Part shown: piece after piece, positions 6,703-15,978 of the stretch
Position numbering within the stretch: the stretch's first letter is position 1
Layout of the letters: the number at the start of each line of letters is the position of its first letter
Origin: Thiolapillus brandeum
GTDB lineage: Bacteria > Pseudomonadota > Gammaproteobacteria > Chromatiales > Chromatiaceae
Direction: 5' to 3'
NCBI GenBank assembly: GCA_011051425.1
Contig: DRLF01000069.1
Location: 1 to 16,448 of the forward strand
DNA length: 16,448 nucleotides
The notes under the pieces: generated by a model
Told to the model about the DNA's origin: nothing
Database searches by the model: none
Seen by the model: only the letters and a program-made list of their open reading frames with translations
Made by a program: the position numbers and the translations under genes

Positions 6703-8358
<1,656 letters not shown>

Positions 8359-8446
8359 TTAATTTCTAAAATTGATCAGTAACAGGGGACAGCTTCAAAC
8401 CGATATATACGGGCGCTGAATCCCCAATCCCGGGAGCGACAGACAA

Positions 8447-8737
8447 TCAGTCTTCGATCACACCCATGATGTCTTCTTCACGCATGACCAGCAGCTCCTC
8501 GCCGCCAATCTTGACTTCCGTGCCGGCATATTTGCCAAACAGCACCTTGTCACCCACCTTCACATCCAGAGGACGAACCTCACCACTGTCGGTGATCTTG
8601 CCGTTGCCTGCGGCGATGACTTCACCCTGAATGGGCTTTTCGGTGGCGCTGTCCGGAAGCACGATGCCACCGGGGCTGGTGTGCTCTTCTTCTGTGCGAC
8701 GGATGACCAGTCGATCATGCAATGGACGGATCTTCAT
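8447..8737 (-). CDS. groES: Co-chaperonin GroES (10 kDa subunit)
   Basis: A 96-residue GroES, which forms the seven-fold lid on GroEL. It begins [14 protein letters not shown], carries the mobile loop near residues 17-31 ([15 protein letters not shown]), then [10 protein letters not shown] and [16 protein letters not shown], and closes [17 protein letters not shown]. An upstream in-frame ATG would add 19 residues but lies inside the CIRCE operator and promoter start region, so the ATG at 8737 is taken; it has TAGGAG at good spacing and gives the normal family length. The gene is first in the groES-groEL operon. Confidence 0.98.
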   Translation of the reverse strand: MKIRPLHDRLVIRRTEEEHTSPGGIVLPDSATEKPIQGEVIAAGNGKITDSGEVRPLDVKVGDKVLFGKYAGTEVKIGGEELLVMREEDIMGVIED

Positions 8738-8787
8738 AGATAAACTCCTAAAATATCTTGATTTTGTAGGTTTACGATACGAGAGTG

Positions 8788-8814
8788 CTAGCACTCCCCT
8801 GTAGTGAGTGCTAA
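8788..8814 (-). promoter_or_regulatory. CIRCE operator (HrcA-binding site)
   Basis: The element reads TTAGCACTC-N9-GAGTGCTAG on the - strand and differs from the consensus TTAGCACTC-N9-GAGTGCTAA at one end base. It lies about 50 bases upstream of the groES start and just downstream of the -10 box, so bound HrcA would block initiation. An extra half-site at 8783-8789 makes a perfect 14-base palindrome with the groES-proximal arm. Confidence 0.93.
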
Positions 8815-8841
8815 TAATAGGGGCGAAAAAGGGAAAGTCAA
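8814..8841 (-). promoter_or_regulatory. groESL promoter (sigma70-type, overlapped by CIRCE)
   Basis: On the - strand TTGACT (8836-8841) and TATTAT (8814-8819) are 16 bases apart, a strong housekeeping promoter. The spacer ends in CGCCCC next to the -10, which slightly recalls the sigma32 -10 motif CCCCATNT; a second heat-shock promoter is possible but weak. Transcription would start inside the CIRCE element. Confidence 0.8.
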
Positions 8842-8977
8842 CCCTTGCCTTCCAGAAAAATACGGGCTTATTGGGCGGGCAGCCCGCTCAAGGTATTGAT
8901 GACAATGTAAGCGACAATCCTTTCAGAACAGTTCCTGGGCAATTTTCAGGCCTCGGACAACCGAACAGACCGCCGGG

Positions 8978-9430
8978 TCAGTCGTCGTCCCGGCGATACT
9001 CGCCCTGGATGATATGAATCTGCTTTACCCCGGCATCAGGCATATCAACCGACCCGGGGACAGGTTGCAGATTGCCACTGCGCCTCAGCATGGCCAGAAT
9101 GAACTTGCGGCGCAAAGGCGGCACCAGCATGAGGAAGCCGAAGATATCGGTGATGAATCCCGGGAACAGCAGCATCACCCCGGACATCATGATCATGGCG
9201 CCTTCGAGCATTTCCAGCGCCGGTGCCTCGCCCCGCACCAGGGTATTCTGCACCCGCGTGAGCACCGACACACCTTGCAGGCGCACCAGATAGGCTCCCA
9301 GTATGGCGGTGAATATACTCAACAGGATGGTCGGCAATGCGCCGATCTCGGAACCTACCTCGATGAGCACGTAGAGCTCCACCAGGGGAGCCCCCACCAG
9401 TATCAGTAAAAAAATAATTCCCGGATTCAT
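8978..9430 (-). CDS. fxsA: FxsA family inner-membrane protein
   Basis: A 150-residue protein matching FxsA, an inner-membrane protein whose overproduction in E. coli relieves exclusion of phage T7 by the F plasmid; its normal role is unclear. The N-terminal membrane segment (IIFLLILVGAPLVELYVLIE), the second (ALPTILLSIFTAILGAYLVR), the conserved VRGEAPALEMLEGAMIMMSG and the third hydrophobic run LFPGFITDIFGFLMLVPPLR are in family order. The C-terminal tail is polar and ends in RRDDD. AAGG lies about 10 bases before the ATG. It is transcribed in the groES direction and sits immediately upstream of groES, but groES has its own promoter in the 163-base gap, so it need not share regulation. It diverges from cutA. 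Confidence 0.93.
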   Translation of the reverse strand: MNPGIIFLLILVGAPLVELYVLIEVGSEIGALPTILLSIFTAILGAYLVRLQGVSVLTRVQNTLVRGEAPALEMLEGAMIMMSGVMLLFPGFITDIFGFLMLVPPLRRKFILAMLRRSGNLQPVPGSVDMPDAGVKQIHIIQGEYRRDDD

Positions 9431-9494
9431 CTTGCATACCTTGGGGCAAATACGTTTAATTCAAGCTTCTGTCTTTCCATCTACACATTCTTGC
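9431..9494. promoter_or_regulatory. Divergent promoter region between fxsA and cutA
   Basis: This 64-base gap must hold promoter elements for fxsA (-) and possibly cutA (+). It is AT-rich, but no clear -35/-10 pair can be named on either strand. Confidence 0.4.
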
Positions 9495-9845
9495 ATGAAA
9501 AACACCGAAATGCCGGTCTCTACTCCTGAGCTTTTGCTGGTATTGTGCACCTGTCCGGACGAGAACACCGCTGTGCAACTGGCACAAACCCTGGTGGAGA
9601 AACGGCTGGCGGCCTGTGTCAACATCAACGGCGCCATACGGTCGGTCTATCGCTGGCAGGGAGAGATACAGCAGGATCAGGAAGCCCTGCTGATGATAAA
9701 GACCACAAAAAACGGTTGGGCGAAACTGGAACAAACCCTCCTTGAACTGCATCCTTACGATGTGCCCGAAATTATTGCCGTGCCTATCAGCGCCGGCAGC
9801 AAAGACTACCTTAACTGGGTAGGGGAAAACATATGTACCGATTGA
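9495..9845 (+). CDS. cutA: CutA divalent-cation tolerance protein
   Basis: A CutA1 protein of 116 residues from the ATG at 9495. Conserved runs are LLVLCTCPDENTAVQLAQTL, LVEKRLAACVNI, VYRWQGEIQQDQEALLMIKT and ELHPYDVPEIIAVPIS, in family order. CutA forms a very stable trimer with a ferredoxin-like fold and is linked to copper tolerance, though its molecular role is not settled. A frame extension to 9432 exists, but the extra residues match nothing in CutA. The ATG at 9510 is an alternative; neither has a strong ribosome-binding site. The gene overlaps the start of dsbD by 13 bases, so the two are translationally coupled; this cutA-dsbD pairing is common in gammaproteobacteria. Confidence 0.93.
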   Translation: MKNTEMPVSTPELLLVLCTCPDENTAVQLAQTLVEKRLAACVNINGAIRSVYRWQGEIQQDQEALLMIKTTKNGWAKLEQTLLELHPYDVPEIIAVPISAGSKDYLNWVGENICTD

Positions 9846-12223
9846 TCCTGTTGTTTTCATTCCTCATACTGTCGCCAGCGCTGCTTGCCGACGAGGAACT
9901 GCTCAAGCCCGATCAGGCTTATTCCATTTCGGGCGAAGCGGCCGGCGACAGGATCATCGTGCGCTGGGATATTGCAGACGGTTACTATCTTTACCGCAAC
10001 AAGTTCCGCTTCAAGGCAGACAGCAAGGAAATCTCCCTGGGCAGCCCTGATCTGCCGCCGGGCAAGGTCAAGAAAGACCCTTTCTTCGGCGATATTGAAA
10101 TCTACCGCAAGCAGGTGGCTGTGGAACTGCCCTACCATATCACCGGCAAGGCGCCCAGCATGCTGGAACTCGAGGCCCGCTCCCAGGGCTGCGCCGACGC
10201 CGGCATCTGTTATCCACCCCATACCCAGAAGCTGCTCATTGCCTTGAACACCCAGGCCGATCTGCCCCCACCGGTGACACCGGCAGCAGCAGCCGACGCA
10301 CAGGAAACGCTGGTGCAGGTCAGCGGCTCGGAAATCCCCGAAGCCCAGTCCAGCCCGGCCGAACCGGCAGCTACGCCTTCTCCGCTGGATGCCCTGGGTG
10401 CGCTGGGCGACGATCTCGGACTGGAGGACGACGATGGCATCCTGTCTCCGGACCAGGCCTACAGGCCCTTCGTCGAATCGAAAGACGGAAAGAATCTCGA
10501 TGTTCACTGGGAAATCGCCGATGGCACCTATCTGTATGAAGACAAGGTCAAGGTCAGCATTGAGGGCAAGGACGTTTCACTGGGGACGTTCAAACTGCCC
10601 CCTCCCAAGATAAAACACGATTCCATCAAGCCTGACGGCAGCATCGGTGACGTGGCGGTGTTCGTGCACCAGCTGGACCTTAGCATCCCTCTGGTCCGCG
10701 GCAGCACGGAGGCCACAGAAGCCACCGTGACCCTGAAATACCAGGGCTGCGCCGAACGGGGTATTTGCTATCCGCCACAAAAGAAGCAGTTCAAAGTTCA
10801 GCTGCCGCCGGTCGATCAGGCTGCTGTCCCGACTGCCAAGCCTGCAGTCGCAACCCCTGTAGCGACACCGGCACCAGCGCCGCAACCGGCTCCTTCAGCA
10901 CCCGCCGTGGAACAGTCCGAACAGGACCAGATCGCCTCCATGCTGGGAAGCAGCAGTACCTGGCTGATTCTACTGACATTTTTTGGCATCGGCCTGTTGC
11001 TGGCCTTCACTCCCTGCGTGTTCCCCATGATTCCCATCCTGTCTGGCATCATCGCCGGACAGGGGGCCGGCATCACCACCCGCAAGGCTTTCACCCTCTC
11101 GGTGGTCTATGTGCTTGCCATGGCCGTGACCTACACCATCGTCGGTGTGCTCGCTGGCATCTTCGGCGCCAGCCTGAACCTGACTGCCGCCTTCCAGAAT
11201 CCCTGGATACTCAGTGCCTTCGCCCTGCTGTTCGTGCTGCTGTCCCTGTCCATGTTCGGCTTCTATGACCTGCAACTGCCTGCCAGCTGGCAGAGCAAAC
11301 TGAGTGAAATAAGTAACAAGCAACACGGCGGCGAACTCAGCGGCGTGGCCATCATGGGCCTGCTGTCCGCGCTCATCGTCGGCCCCTGCGTCGCTCCGCC
11401 ACTGGCCGGGGCCCTGATCTATATCGGCCAGACCGGTGATGCCGTACTCGGCGGCGCCGCCCTGTTTGCCATGGCCCTGGGCATGGGCGCCCCCCTCGTG
11501 GCCATCGGCACTTCGGCCGGCAAGCTGTTGCCCAAAGCCGGCAGCTGGATGGACGCAGTGAAAGGCGTGTTCGGCGTGATGATGCTGGGCCTGGCCATCA
11601 CCATGCTGGAGCGCTTCCTGCCCCCAGTCGTCATCATGGGGCTGTGGGGCGTACTACTCATCGTCTCCGCCATCTACATGGGCGCGCTGCAGCAGCTGAG
11701 CGTGGAAGCCAGCGGCTGGAGCAAACTGTGGAAAGGCCTGGGCATGGTGCTGCTGATCTACGGTGGCCTGTTCCTAGTAGGCGTGGCCGCCGACGGCAAA
11801 GACACGCTGCAGCCCCTGCGCGGCCTGTCCGCTGGCGGTGGAACTGGCGGCGTACCCTCACACCTGCAGTTCAGAAAAGTGAAGAGCGTTGCCGATCTGG
11901 AACGCGAACTGGCCTTGGCCAAGGCCGCGGGAAAACCCGTGATGCTGGATTTCTACGCCGACTGGTGCATCTACTGCAAGCAGATGGAAAGGAACGTGTT
12001 TTCCCGGCCTGATGTGGTTGCCGCCATGAGCAACTTCGTGCTGCTGCAGGCGGATGTCACCGAGCAGGATGAGAAAGACATGGCGCTGATGGAGAAAATC
12101 GGCATACCTGCGCCACCCGCCATGATTTTCTGGGGCACGAACGGTGATGAAATGAAACACTTGCGCCTCATGGGCTATATGGGCGTGGGTGAATTCAAGA
12201 ACCACATCAGCAAAGTGAAATAA
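9833..12223 (+). CDS. dsbD: Thiol:disulfide interchange protein DsbD with duplicated N-terminal domain
   Basis: DsbD passes electrons from cytoplasmic thioredoxin across the inner membrane to periplasmic thiol proteins. This 796-residue version is much longer than the roughly 565 of E. coli because the periplasmic alpha domain is present twice. After a signal peptide (to about residue 19), alpha domain 1 has the redox pair Cys120/Cys126 (SQGCADAGICYPP); after a Pro/Ala-rich linker, alpha domain 2 (about 200-325) has Cys306/Cys312 (YQGCAERGICYPP). The membrane domain (about 375-650) has Cys395 in FTPCVFPMIPILSG and Cys519 in VGPCVAPPLAG. The C-terminal thioredoxin domain has FYADWCIYCK (Cys712/Cys715) and the cis-Pro loop APPAMIFW. 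All redox cysteines are intact. AGGGGA upstream of the ATG, inside cutA, is the ribosome-binding site. The likely client, a TlpA-type protein, is encoded next. Confidence 0.97.
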   Translation: MYRLILLFSFLILSPALLADEELLKPDQAYSISGEAAGDRIIVRWDIADGYYLYRNKFRFKADSKEISLGSPDLPPGKVKKDPFFGDIEIYRKQVAVELPYHITGKAPSMLELEARSQGCADAGICYPPHTQKLLIALNTQADLPPPVTPAAAADAQETLVQVSGSEIPEAQSSPAEPAATPSPLDALGALGDDLGLEDDDGILSPDQAYRPFVESKDGKNLDVHWEIADGTYLYEDKVKVSIEGKDVSLGTFKLPPPKIKHDSIKPDGSIGDVAVFVHQLDLSIPLVRGSTEATEATVTLKYQGCAERGICYPPQKKQFKVQLPPVDQAAVPTAKPAVATPVATPAPAPQPAPSAPAVEQSEQDQIASMLGSSSTWLILLTFFGIGLLLAFTPCVFPMIPILSGIIAGQGAGITTRKAFTLSVVYVLAMAVTYTIVGVLAGIFGASLNLTAAFQNPWILSAFALLFVLLSLSMFGFYDLQLPASWQSKLSEISNKQHGGELSGVAIMGLLSALIVGPCVAPPLAGALIYIGQTGDAVLGGAALFAMALGMGAPLVAIGTSAGKLLPKAGSWMDAVKGVFGVMMLGLAITMLERFLPPVVIMGLWGVLLIVSAIYMGALQQLSVEASGWSKLWKGLGMVLLIYGGLFLVGVAADGKDTLQPLRGLSAGGGTGGVPSHLQFRKVKSVADLERELALAKAAGKPVMLDFYADWCIYCKQMERNVFSRPDVVAAMSNFVLLQADVTEQDEKDMALMEKIGIPAPPAMIFWGTNGDEMKHLRLMGYMGVGEFKNHISKVK

Positions 12224-12225
12224 TC

Positions 12226-12771
12226 ATGAAGTTCAGACAGCTCGCCTTGCTGGCAGCCATCGGCCTGGGCCTGGGCGCCGTGATCACCGGCGTGTATCAG
12301 TGGCGCCAGCAGCACCATGAAGTGCTGCCGGATTCCCATGGCATCTACACCCAGATACCGGATTTCACCCTGCCTAATCTCGACGGCAACCCCTGGCGTG
12401 CAGAGGAATGGCGCGACAAGATACTGGTCATCAATTTCTGGGCCACCTGGTGTCCACCCTGTCAGGAGGAGATGCCACTGTTCGTGAAACTGCAGGAGCA
12501 GTTCGCCGACCGCAACGTCCTGTTCGTGGGCATCGCCATCGATGACAGGCAGGCGGTTCAGGACTTTGTCGATACCCACGGCATCGAATTCCCCATTCTG
12601 CTTGGGGAAGACAAAGCCCTGGAGCTGTCCACCCGGCTGGGTGACCGTTTCAACGCCCTGCCCTATACGGTGGTTGCCGACCGCGGCGGCAAAATACTGC
12701 TGCGCCAGGCGGGTGAAATGCAGGAAACAAAACTGCGGCCGCTGCTGGACGCCCTCACCGCCTCGCCCTAA
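12226..12771 (+). CDS. TlpA/ResA-type membrane-anchored thioredoxin
   Basis: A 181-residue redoxin. An N-terminal hydrophobic segment (LALLAAIGLGLGAVITGVY, about residues 6-24) without an obvious cleavage site should anchor it in the inner membrane, with the thioredoxin domain in the periplasm. The TlpA/ResA features are IPDFTLPNLDGNPWRAEEW and the active site INFWATWCPPCQEEMP, with Cys76 and Cys79; the cis-Pro is in NALPYTVV. Such proteins reduce apocytochrome c or other periplasmic disulfides and are kept reduced by DsbD or CcdA. Only two bases separate it from the dsbD stop, so the two are surely co-translated, and the pair forms a complete electron path. It could also be called ResA, CcmG-like or a general periplasmic reductase; the substrate is not evident. 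Confidence 0.93.
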   Translation: MKFRQLALLAAIGLGLGAVITGVYQWRQQHHEVLPDSHGIYTQIPDFTLPNLDGNPWRAEEWRDKILVINFWATWCPPCQEEMPLFVKLQEQFADRNVLFVGIAIDDRQAVQDFVDTHGIEFPILLGEDKALELSTRLGDRFNALPYTVVADRGGKILLRQAGEMQETKLRPLLDALTASP

Positions 12772-12848
12772 CAGGGTGATGATGGGTTTCGTTCCTCAAA
12801 CCATCCTGCAAAATACGGGTTGGAACCGATAAACGATCACAACCGGGT

Positions 12849-12915
12849 GGTATGCGGTGAGGTACGAACCGCATCGCAACCGCTTTCTTGATGCGGTTCG
12901 TGCCTTACCGCATCC
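12849..12915. repeat. Long inverted repeat (dispersed-repeat type)
   Basis: Arms at 12850-12875 and 12890-12915 are 26 bases each with 23 pairing positions, around a 14-base loop. The core ACGAACCGCATC and its complement are perfect. There is no T-run. The form is that of a REP/MITE-like dispersed element between two convergent genes; it may also fold as an RNA hairpin and impede readthrough. Confidence 0.65.
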
Positions 12916-12971
12916 TACGAAAATACAGGCGTTTTCCTGCTGTCCGTCGTCCGGCGGGAAACCGCTCCAAC

Positions 12972-14774
12972 CTACCGCGCCAGCTTGAGATCACCGTTGA
13001 TCCTATCATGATAGCTGATCACCGGTTGGCCGCTGGCATCCAGGGACAGGGAGGTGTATTCGCCCACCCAGGCCGCACTGTCCACCGTGGTGAGGATGAC
13101 GCTGGTGCAGGTGGCATTGTTGCAGCGCGCCAGCTTGAGATCACTGTGGCTGACATCCCTATAGCTGATCACCGGATTACCGATGGCATCCAACACCAGG
13201 GAGGTATACCAGCCCACATCACCTGCACTGTGCACCGCGGTGAGGGTGGCACTGGCGCAGTAGGCGTCGTTGCAGTGCGCCAGCTTGAGATCACCGTTGT
13301 CGGCATCATAATAGCTGATCACCGGATTACCGCTGGCATCCAGGGCCAGGGAGGTGTAAAGGCCCACATCGCCCGCACTGTCCACCGTTGTGAGGATGAC
13401 GCCAGTGCAGGTGGCATTGTTGCAGTGCGCCAGCTTGAGATCAAGGTTGGTGACATCATAATAGCTGATCACCGGGTAGCCGCTGGCATCCAGGGCCAGG
13501 GAGGTGTACCGGCCCACATCGCCCATACTGTCCACCGGGGTGAGAATGGCGCTGGTGCAGTTGGCATCGTTACAGTGCGCCAGCTTGAGATCACCGTGGG
13601 TCCTGTCGTAATAGCTGATCACCGGATGACCGATGGCATCCAGGGCCAGGGCAGTAAATTCGCCCACATTGCCCGTGCTGTCCACCGTGGTGACAGCAGC
13701 GGTGGCGCAGTTGGCATCGTTGCAGTGCGCCAGCTTGGGATCATCGTGGGTCCTGTCATAATAGCTGATCACCGGGTAGCCGCTGGCATCCAAAGCCAGA
13801 GCGGTGTGCCGGCCCACATCGCCCGCACTGTCCACCGGGGTGAGGGTGGCGCTGGTACAGGTGGCATCGTTGCAGTGCGCCAGCTTGAGATCATTATTGG
13901 TGGCATCATAATAGCTGATCACCGGGTGGCCGCTGGCATCCAGGGCCAGGGCAGTAAATTCGCCCACATTGCGCGCACTGTCCACCGTTACGGTGTCGAG
14001 CCGGCGCGGCACCAGCACGTGCGCGCCCTGGCACTGCACGCTGCCGTCGGCGTTGATGGTGATCATGTGATAGCCGGTGGGACAACTGCCGGTAACACGG
14101 CGTTGCACCTGGTTGGGTTTGATGTGGGCTGCGCCGATGGCGCCCGCCTGGATCATCGACCCGGTGATGGCGTGGTTGGCCACGCTGACGGTACCGCTGG
14201 TGGTGATCGGCCCGCCGGTGAGACCGGCGCCGGTGTCGATCCGGTTGATGCCGCCGCCCACGTCATCGGGCTCGCAGGTCACGTTGCCGCTGGCATCGAT
14301 GGCGCGGATGCTGGAACCGGCGGCGCAGCTGCCCGTGCCCCCGAGCACCTTGTCCAGCGCCACGGTATTGGCCGCCGAGGTCTGCACGCTGTTGTCGGGG
14401 AAACGGAATCCGGACTTGCTGTAGATCTCTCCGGCGGCGGTCAAATCCCCCGGAGCGTTGAGCGCGGCGCGATCAGCCAACAGCTCATCGTTCATGCGCA
14501 CTTCCGCCCACAGGGGCAGCGGCAGGTTGGTGTCGATGATGCCTTGCAGGCGCGAAGCTTCAGCTTCCCCTGCCTCCAGCTGCCACTGGCTTTGCGACAA
14601 GAGATGTGTTTCCAGCGCCTCGCCTCCTTCGGCCTGCCGGTAGAGGGTGACCACCACCTGGGCGGGAGCGGTAGTGGGCGCCTCCGGCAGCTTTGTGGCG
14701 AGCCGGTACTCGCGCGCGCCGGCTGCGGCAGCCAGGGTACATAACAAAACAAGGATGGGTGTAAAGCGAATCAT
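12972..14774 (-). CDS. Secreted protein of seven 50-residue repeats, probable beta-propeller
   Basis: A 600-residue protein with a signal peptide ([20 protein letters not shown]). Residues about 21-115 form an unrecognised N-terminal domain, followed by [14 protein letters not shown], a motif seen in surface and tail-fibre-like proteins, and a Gly/Ala-rich stretch with [20 protein letters not shown]. Residues 270-600 are 50-residue repeats: six complete and a seventh of 31 residues. Each has the pattern [21 protein letters not shown], then [12 protein letters not shown], then LTTVDSAGD. The missing last strand of repeat 7 is supplied by [11 protein letters not shown] just before repeat 1, as in the strand-swap closure of a seven-bladed propeller. 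The paired cysteines (CNxxxC) suggest a disulfide in each full blade. Location is extracellular or cell surface; the ligand is unknown. AGGAGGAG six bases before the ATG sets the start. Confidence 0.85.
   Translation of the reverse strand: MIRFTPILVLLCTLAAAAGAREYRLATKLPEAPTTAPAQVVVTLYRQAEGGEALETHLLSQSQWQLEAGEAEASRLQGIIDTNLPLPLWAEVRMNDELLADRAALNAPGDLTAAGEIYSKSGFRFPDNSVQTSAANTVALDKVLGGTGSCAAGSSIRAIDASGNVTCEPDDVGGGINRIDTGAGLTGGPITTSGTVSVANHAITGSMIQAGAIGAAHIKPNQVQRRVTGSCPTGYHMITINADGSVQCQGAHVLVPRRLDTVTVDSARNVGEFTALALDASGHPVISYYDATNNDLKLAHCNDATCTSATLTPVDSAGDVGRHTALALDASGYPVISYYDRTHDDPKLAHCNDANCATAAVTTVDSTGNVGEFTALALDAIGHPVISYYDRTHGDLKLAHCNDANCTSAILTPVDSMGDVGRYTSLALDASGYPVISYYDVTNLDLKLAHCNNATCTGVILTTVDSAGDVGLYTSLALDASGNPVISYYDADNGDLKLAHCNDAYCASATLTAVHSAGDVGWYTSLVLDAIGNPVISYRDVSHSDLKLARCNNATCTSVILTTVDSAAWVGEYTSLSLDASGQPVISYHDRINGDLKLAR
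12975..13967 (-). repeat. 150-base tandem coding repeats
   Basis: Six full 150-base units and one partial unit lie head to tail and encode the propeller blades. A landmark such as CAGCTTGAGATCA (+ strand) recurs at 150-base steps from 12981. The units are very similar at DNA level, including silent positions, which points to recent expansion or gene conversion. Confidence 0.95.
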
Positions 14775-15058
14775 GGCGTTCTCCTCCTGGTGGCACTTTG
14801 GTGCCCCTTTCCTGGGTAACGAGGGCGTTACAACACCATTCGATAAATGATTGCCCTTCTTATTGCTTTAAAAGTAGACCAAATTTTGGGCCTTGTCTGG
14901 CGGGAAACCGCCGCTGAAAGGCCCGGCGAATGGCTGAAACAGCGAAAACGAATCCGCTCCATTGCTGGACATAATTTCCAGATTAGCGCAGAATTGCAGA
15001 AATTAAACGCTGTATCAGCGCAGTTCCCGACAATTAACTTTTCTGGACCCGGTTTTCG
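14775..15058. promoter_or_regulatory. Divergent intergenic region between propeller gene and aroQ
   Basis: This 284-base gap must hold promoters for the propeller gene (-) and, since the redox operon is cut off by the - strand gene, for aroQ-accBC (+). Two small stems are seen (GGCAC-TTTG-GTGCC and GTAAC-GAGGGC-GTTAC) close to the propeller start. No clear -35/-10 pair can be named. A 71-codon open frame at 14847-15062 has no ribosome-binding site and is not called. Confidence 0.45.
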
Positions 15059-15517
15059 ATGAGCAAGATTCTGGTAATCAACGGACCCAACCTCAATCTT
15101 CTAGGCTCCCGGGAACCCGGCCACTACGGGCAAGTCACCCTGTCGGATATCGAGAAAGCGCTGCTGAGTCTTGCCATGACCCAGGGAAATGAGCTGGAGT
15201 TCTTTCAGTCCAACGCAGAACACCAGCTCATCGACAGAATTCATCAGGCCGGCCGCGATGGTGTGGATTTCATCCTCATCAACCCCGCCGCCTTTACCCA
15301 CACCAGCGTCGCCCTGAGGGACGCTCTGCTCGGTGTGAACATTCCTTTTATAGAGGTGCATCTTTCCAACGTGTTTGCCCGCGAGGCATTCCGCCATCAC
15401 TCCTATCTTTCTGATGTGGCAGTGGGCGTTATCAGCGGGTTGGGCGCCCAGGGTTATGAACTGGCCCTGCAGGCAGCCGACAGACACCTTGGCGCATCCA
15501 CAGATACAGGGTCATAA
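15059..15517 (+). CDS. aroQ: 3-dehydroquinate dehydratase, type II
   Basis: AroQ catalyses the third step of the shikimate pathway, dehydrating 3-dehydroquinate to 3-dehydroshikimate in the cytoplasm as a dodecamer. The 152-residue protein has the family motifs in order: [17 protein letters not shown] (4-20) with Arg18 and the catalytic Tyr23 in [16 protein letters not shown] (49-59), [17 protein letters not shown] (74-90) with Asn75 and His81, and [19 protein letters not shown] (98-115) with the proton-donor His101 and Arg112. Length is normal. No strong ribosome-binding site is seen before the ATG. It is followed five bases later by accB, the usual gammaproteobacterial aroQ-accB-accC order, and the three are likely co-transcribed. 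Confidence 0.97.
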   Translation: MSKILVINGPNLNLLGSREPGHYGQVTLSDIEKALLSLAMTQGNELEFFQSNAEHQLIDRIHQAGRDGVDFILINPAAFTHTSVALRDALLGVNIPFIEVHLSNVFAREAFRHHSYLSDVAVGVISGLGAQGYELALQAADRHLGASTDTGS

Positions 15518-15521
15518 TTTC

Positions 15522-15968
15522 ATGGATATACGCAAGGTAAAGAAACTCATCGAGCTCCTCGAAGCCTCCGATATTGCCGAAATCGAGATACACGAAGGCG
15601 AGGAATCGGTACGCATCAGCCGCCACGGTACCCTGCCGCCGCCGCCCGTCGCCGCTGCTCCCGTCGCCGTGGCTGCTGCTCCTGCCTCCGCTCCTGCTGC
15701 CGAGGCCGAGGAAAAGCAGGAGCCGGAACTGGAAGGCCATATCATTCACTCCCCCATGGTGGGCACTTTCTACCGCGCTCCCAATCCCGGCGCCAAACCT
15801 TTCGTCAATGAAGGCCAGAGCGTCAGCGCAGGGGATACCCTTTGCATCATCGAAGCGATGAAGATCCTCAACCAGATCGAATCGGACAAAACCGGCGTGG
15901 TCAAACGCATTCTCGTGGAAAACGGTCAGCCGGTGGAATACAACCAGCCTCTGTTCATCATCGAGTGA
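15522..15968 (+). CDS. accB: Biotin carboxyl carrier protein of acetyl-CoA carboxylase
   Basis: AccB carries the biotin arm between the carboxylase (AccC) and carboxyltransferase (AccAD) in the first step of fatty acid synthesis. The 148-residue protein begins [20 protein letters not shown], has a Pro/Ala-rich linker (about 38-62), and ends in a biotinyl domain: [15 protein letters not shown] (76-90), the biotin site [12 protein letters not shown] with Lys114, and a closing [14 protein letters not shown]. The site is EAMKIL rather than the commoner EAMKMM/EAMKLM, which is within family variation. The frame is open upstream to 15375, but that part overlaps aroQ and does not match AccB; the ATG at 15522 gives the family start. 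Only 10 bases separate it from accC. Confidence 0.97.
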   Translation: MDIRKVKKLIELLEASDIAEIEIHEGEESVRISRHGTLPPPPVAAAPVAVAAAPASAPAAEAEEKQEPELEGHIIHSPMVGTFYRAPNPGAKPFVNEGQSVSAGDTLCIIEAMKILNQIESDKTGVVKRILVENGQPVEYNQPLFIIE

Positions 15969-15978
15969 GGCAGCAGCC

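Noticed and set aside
8738..8794. 19-residue N-terminal extension of GroES
   Set aside because: It runs into the CIRCE operator and transcription start area; the shorter protein has the family length and a good ribosome-binding site.
8870..8900. GC-rich small stem after fxsA as a terminator
   Set aside because: The stem is only about five bases and no T-run follows on the - strand.
9014..9409. + strand 131-codon frame opposite fxsA
   Set aside because: Antisense shadow of fxsA rich in His and Gln, with no family match.
12975..13967. Regular repeats as a possible CRISPR array
   Set aside because: The 150-base units are continuous coding sequence with no repeat-spacer alternation.
12888..14744. 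Long + strand open frame (618 codons) opposite the propeller gene
   Set aside because: The 150-base repeat is a multiple of three, so a stop-free antisense frame is copied in every unit. The - strand gene has the signal peptide, strong ribosome-binding site and sensible fold.
14847..15062. 71-codon open frame overlapping the aroQ start
   Set aside because: No ribosome-binding site, no recognisable family and atypical composition; likely chance.
15375..15521. 49-residue N-terminal extension of AccB
   Set aside because: It overlaps aroQ in another frame and does not resemble AccB.
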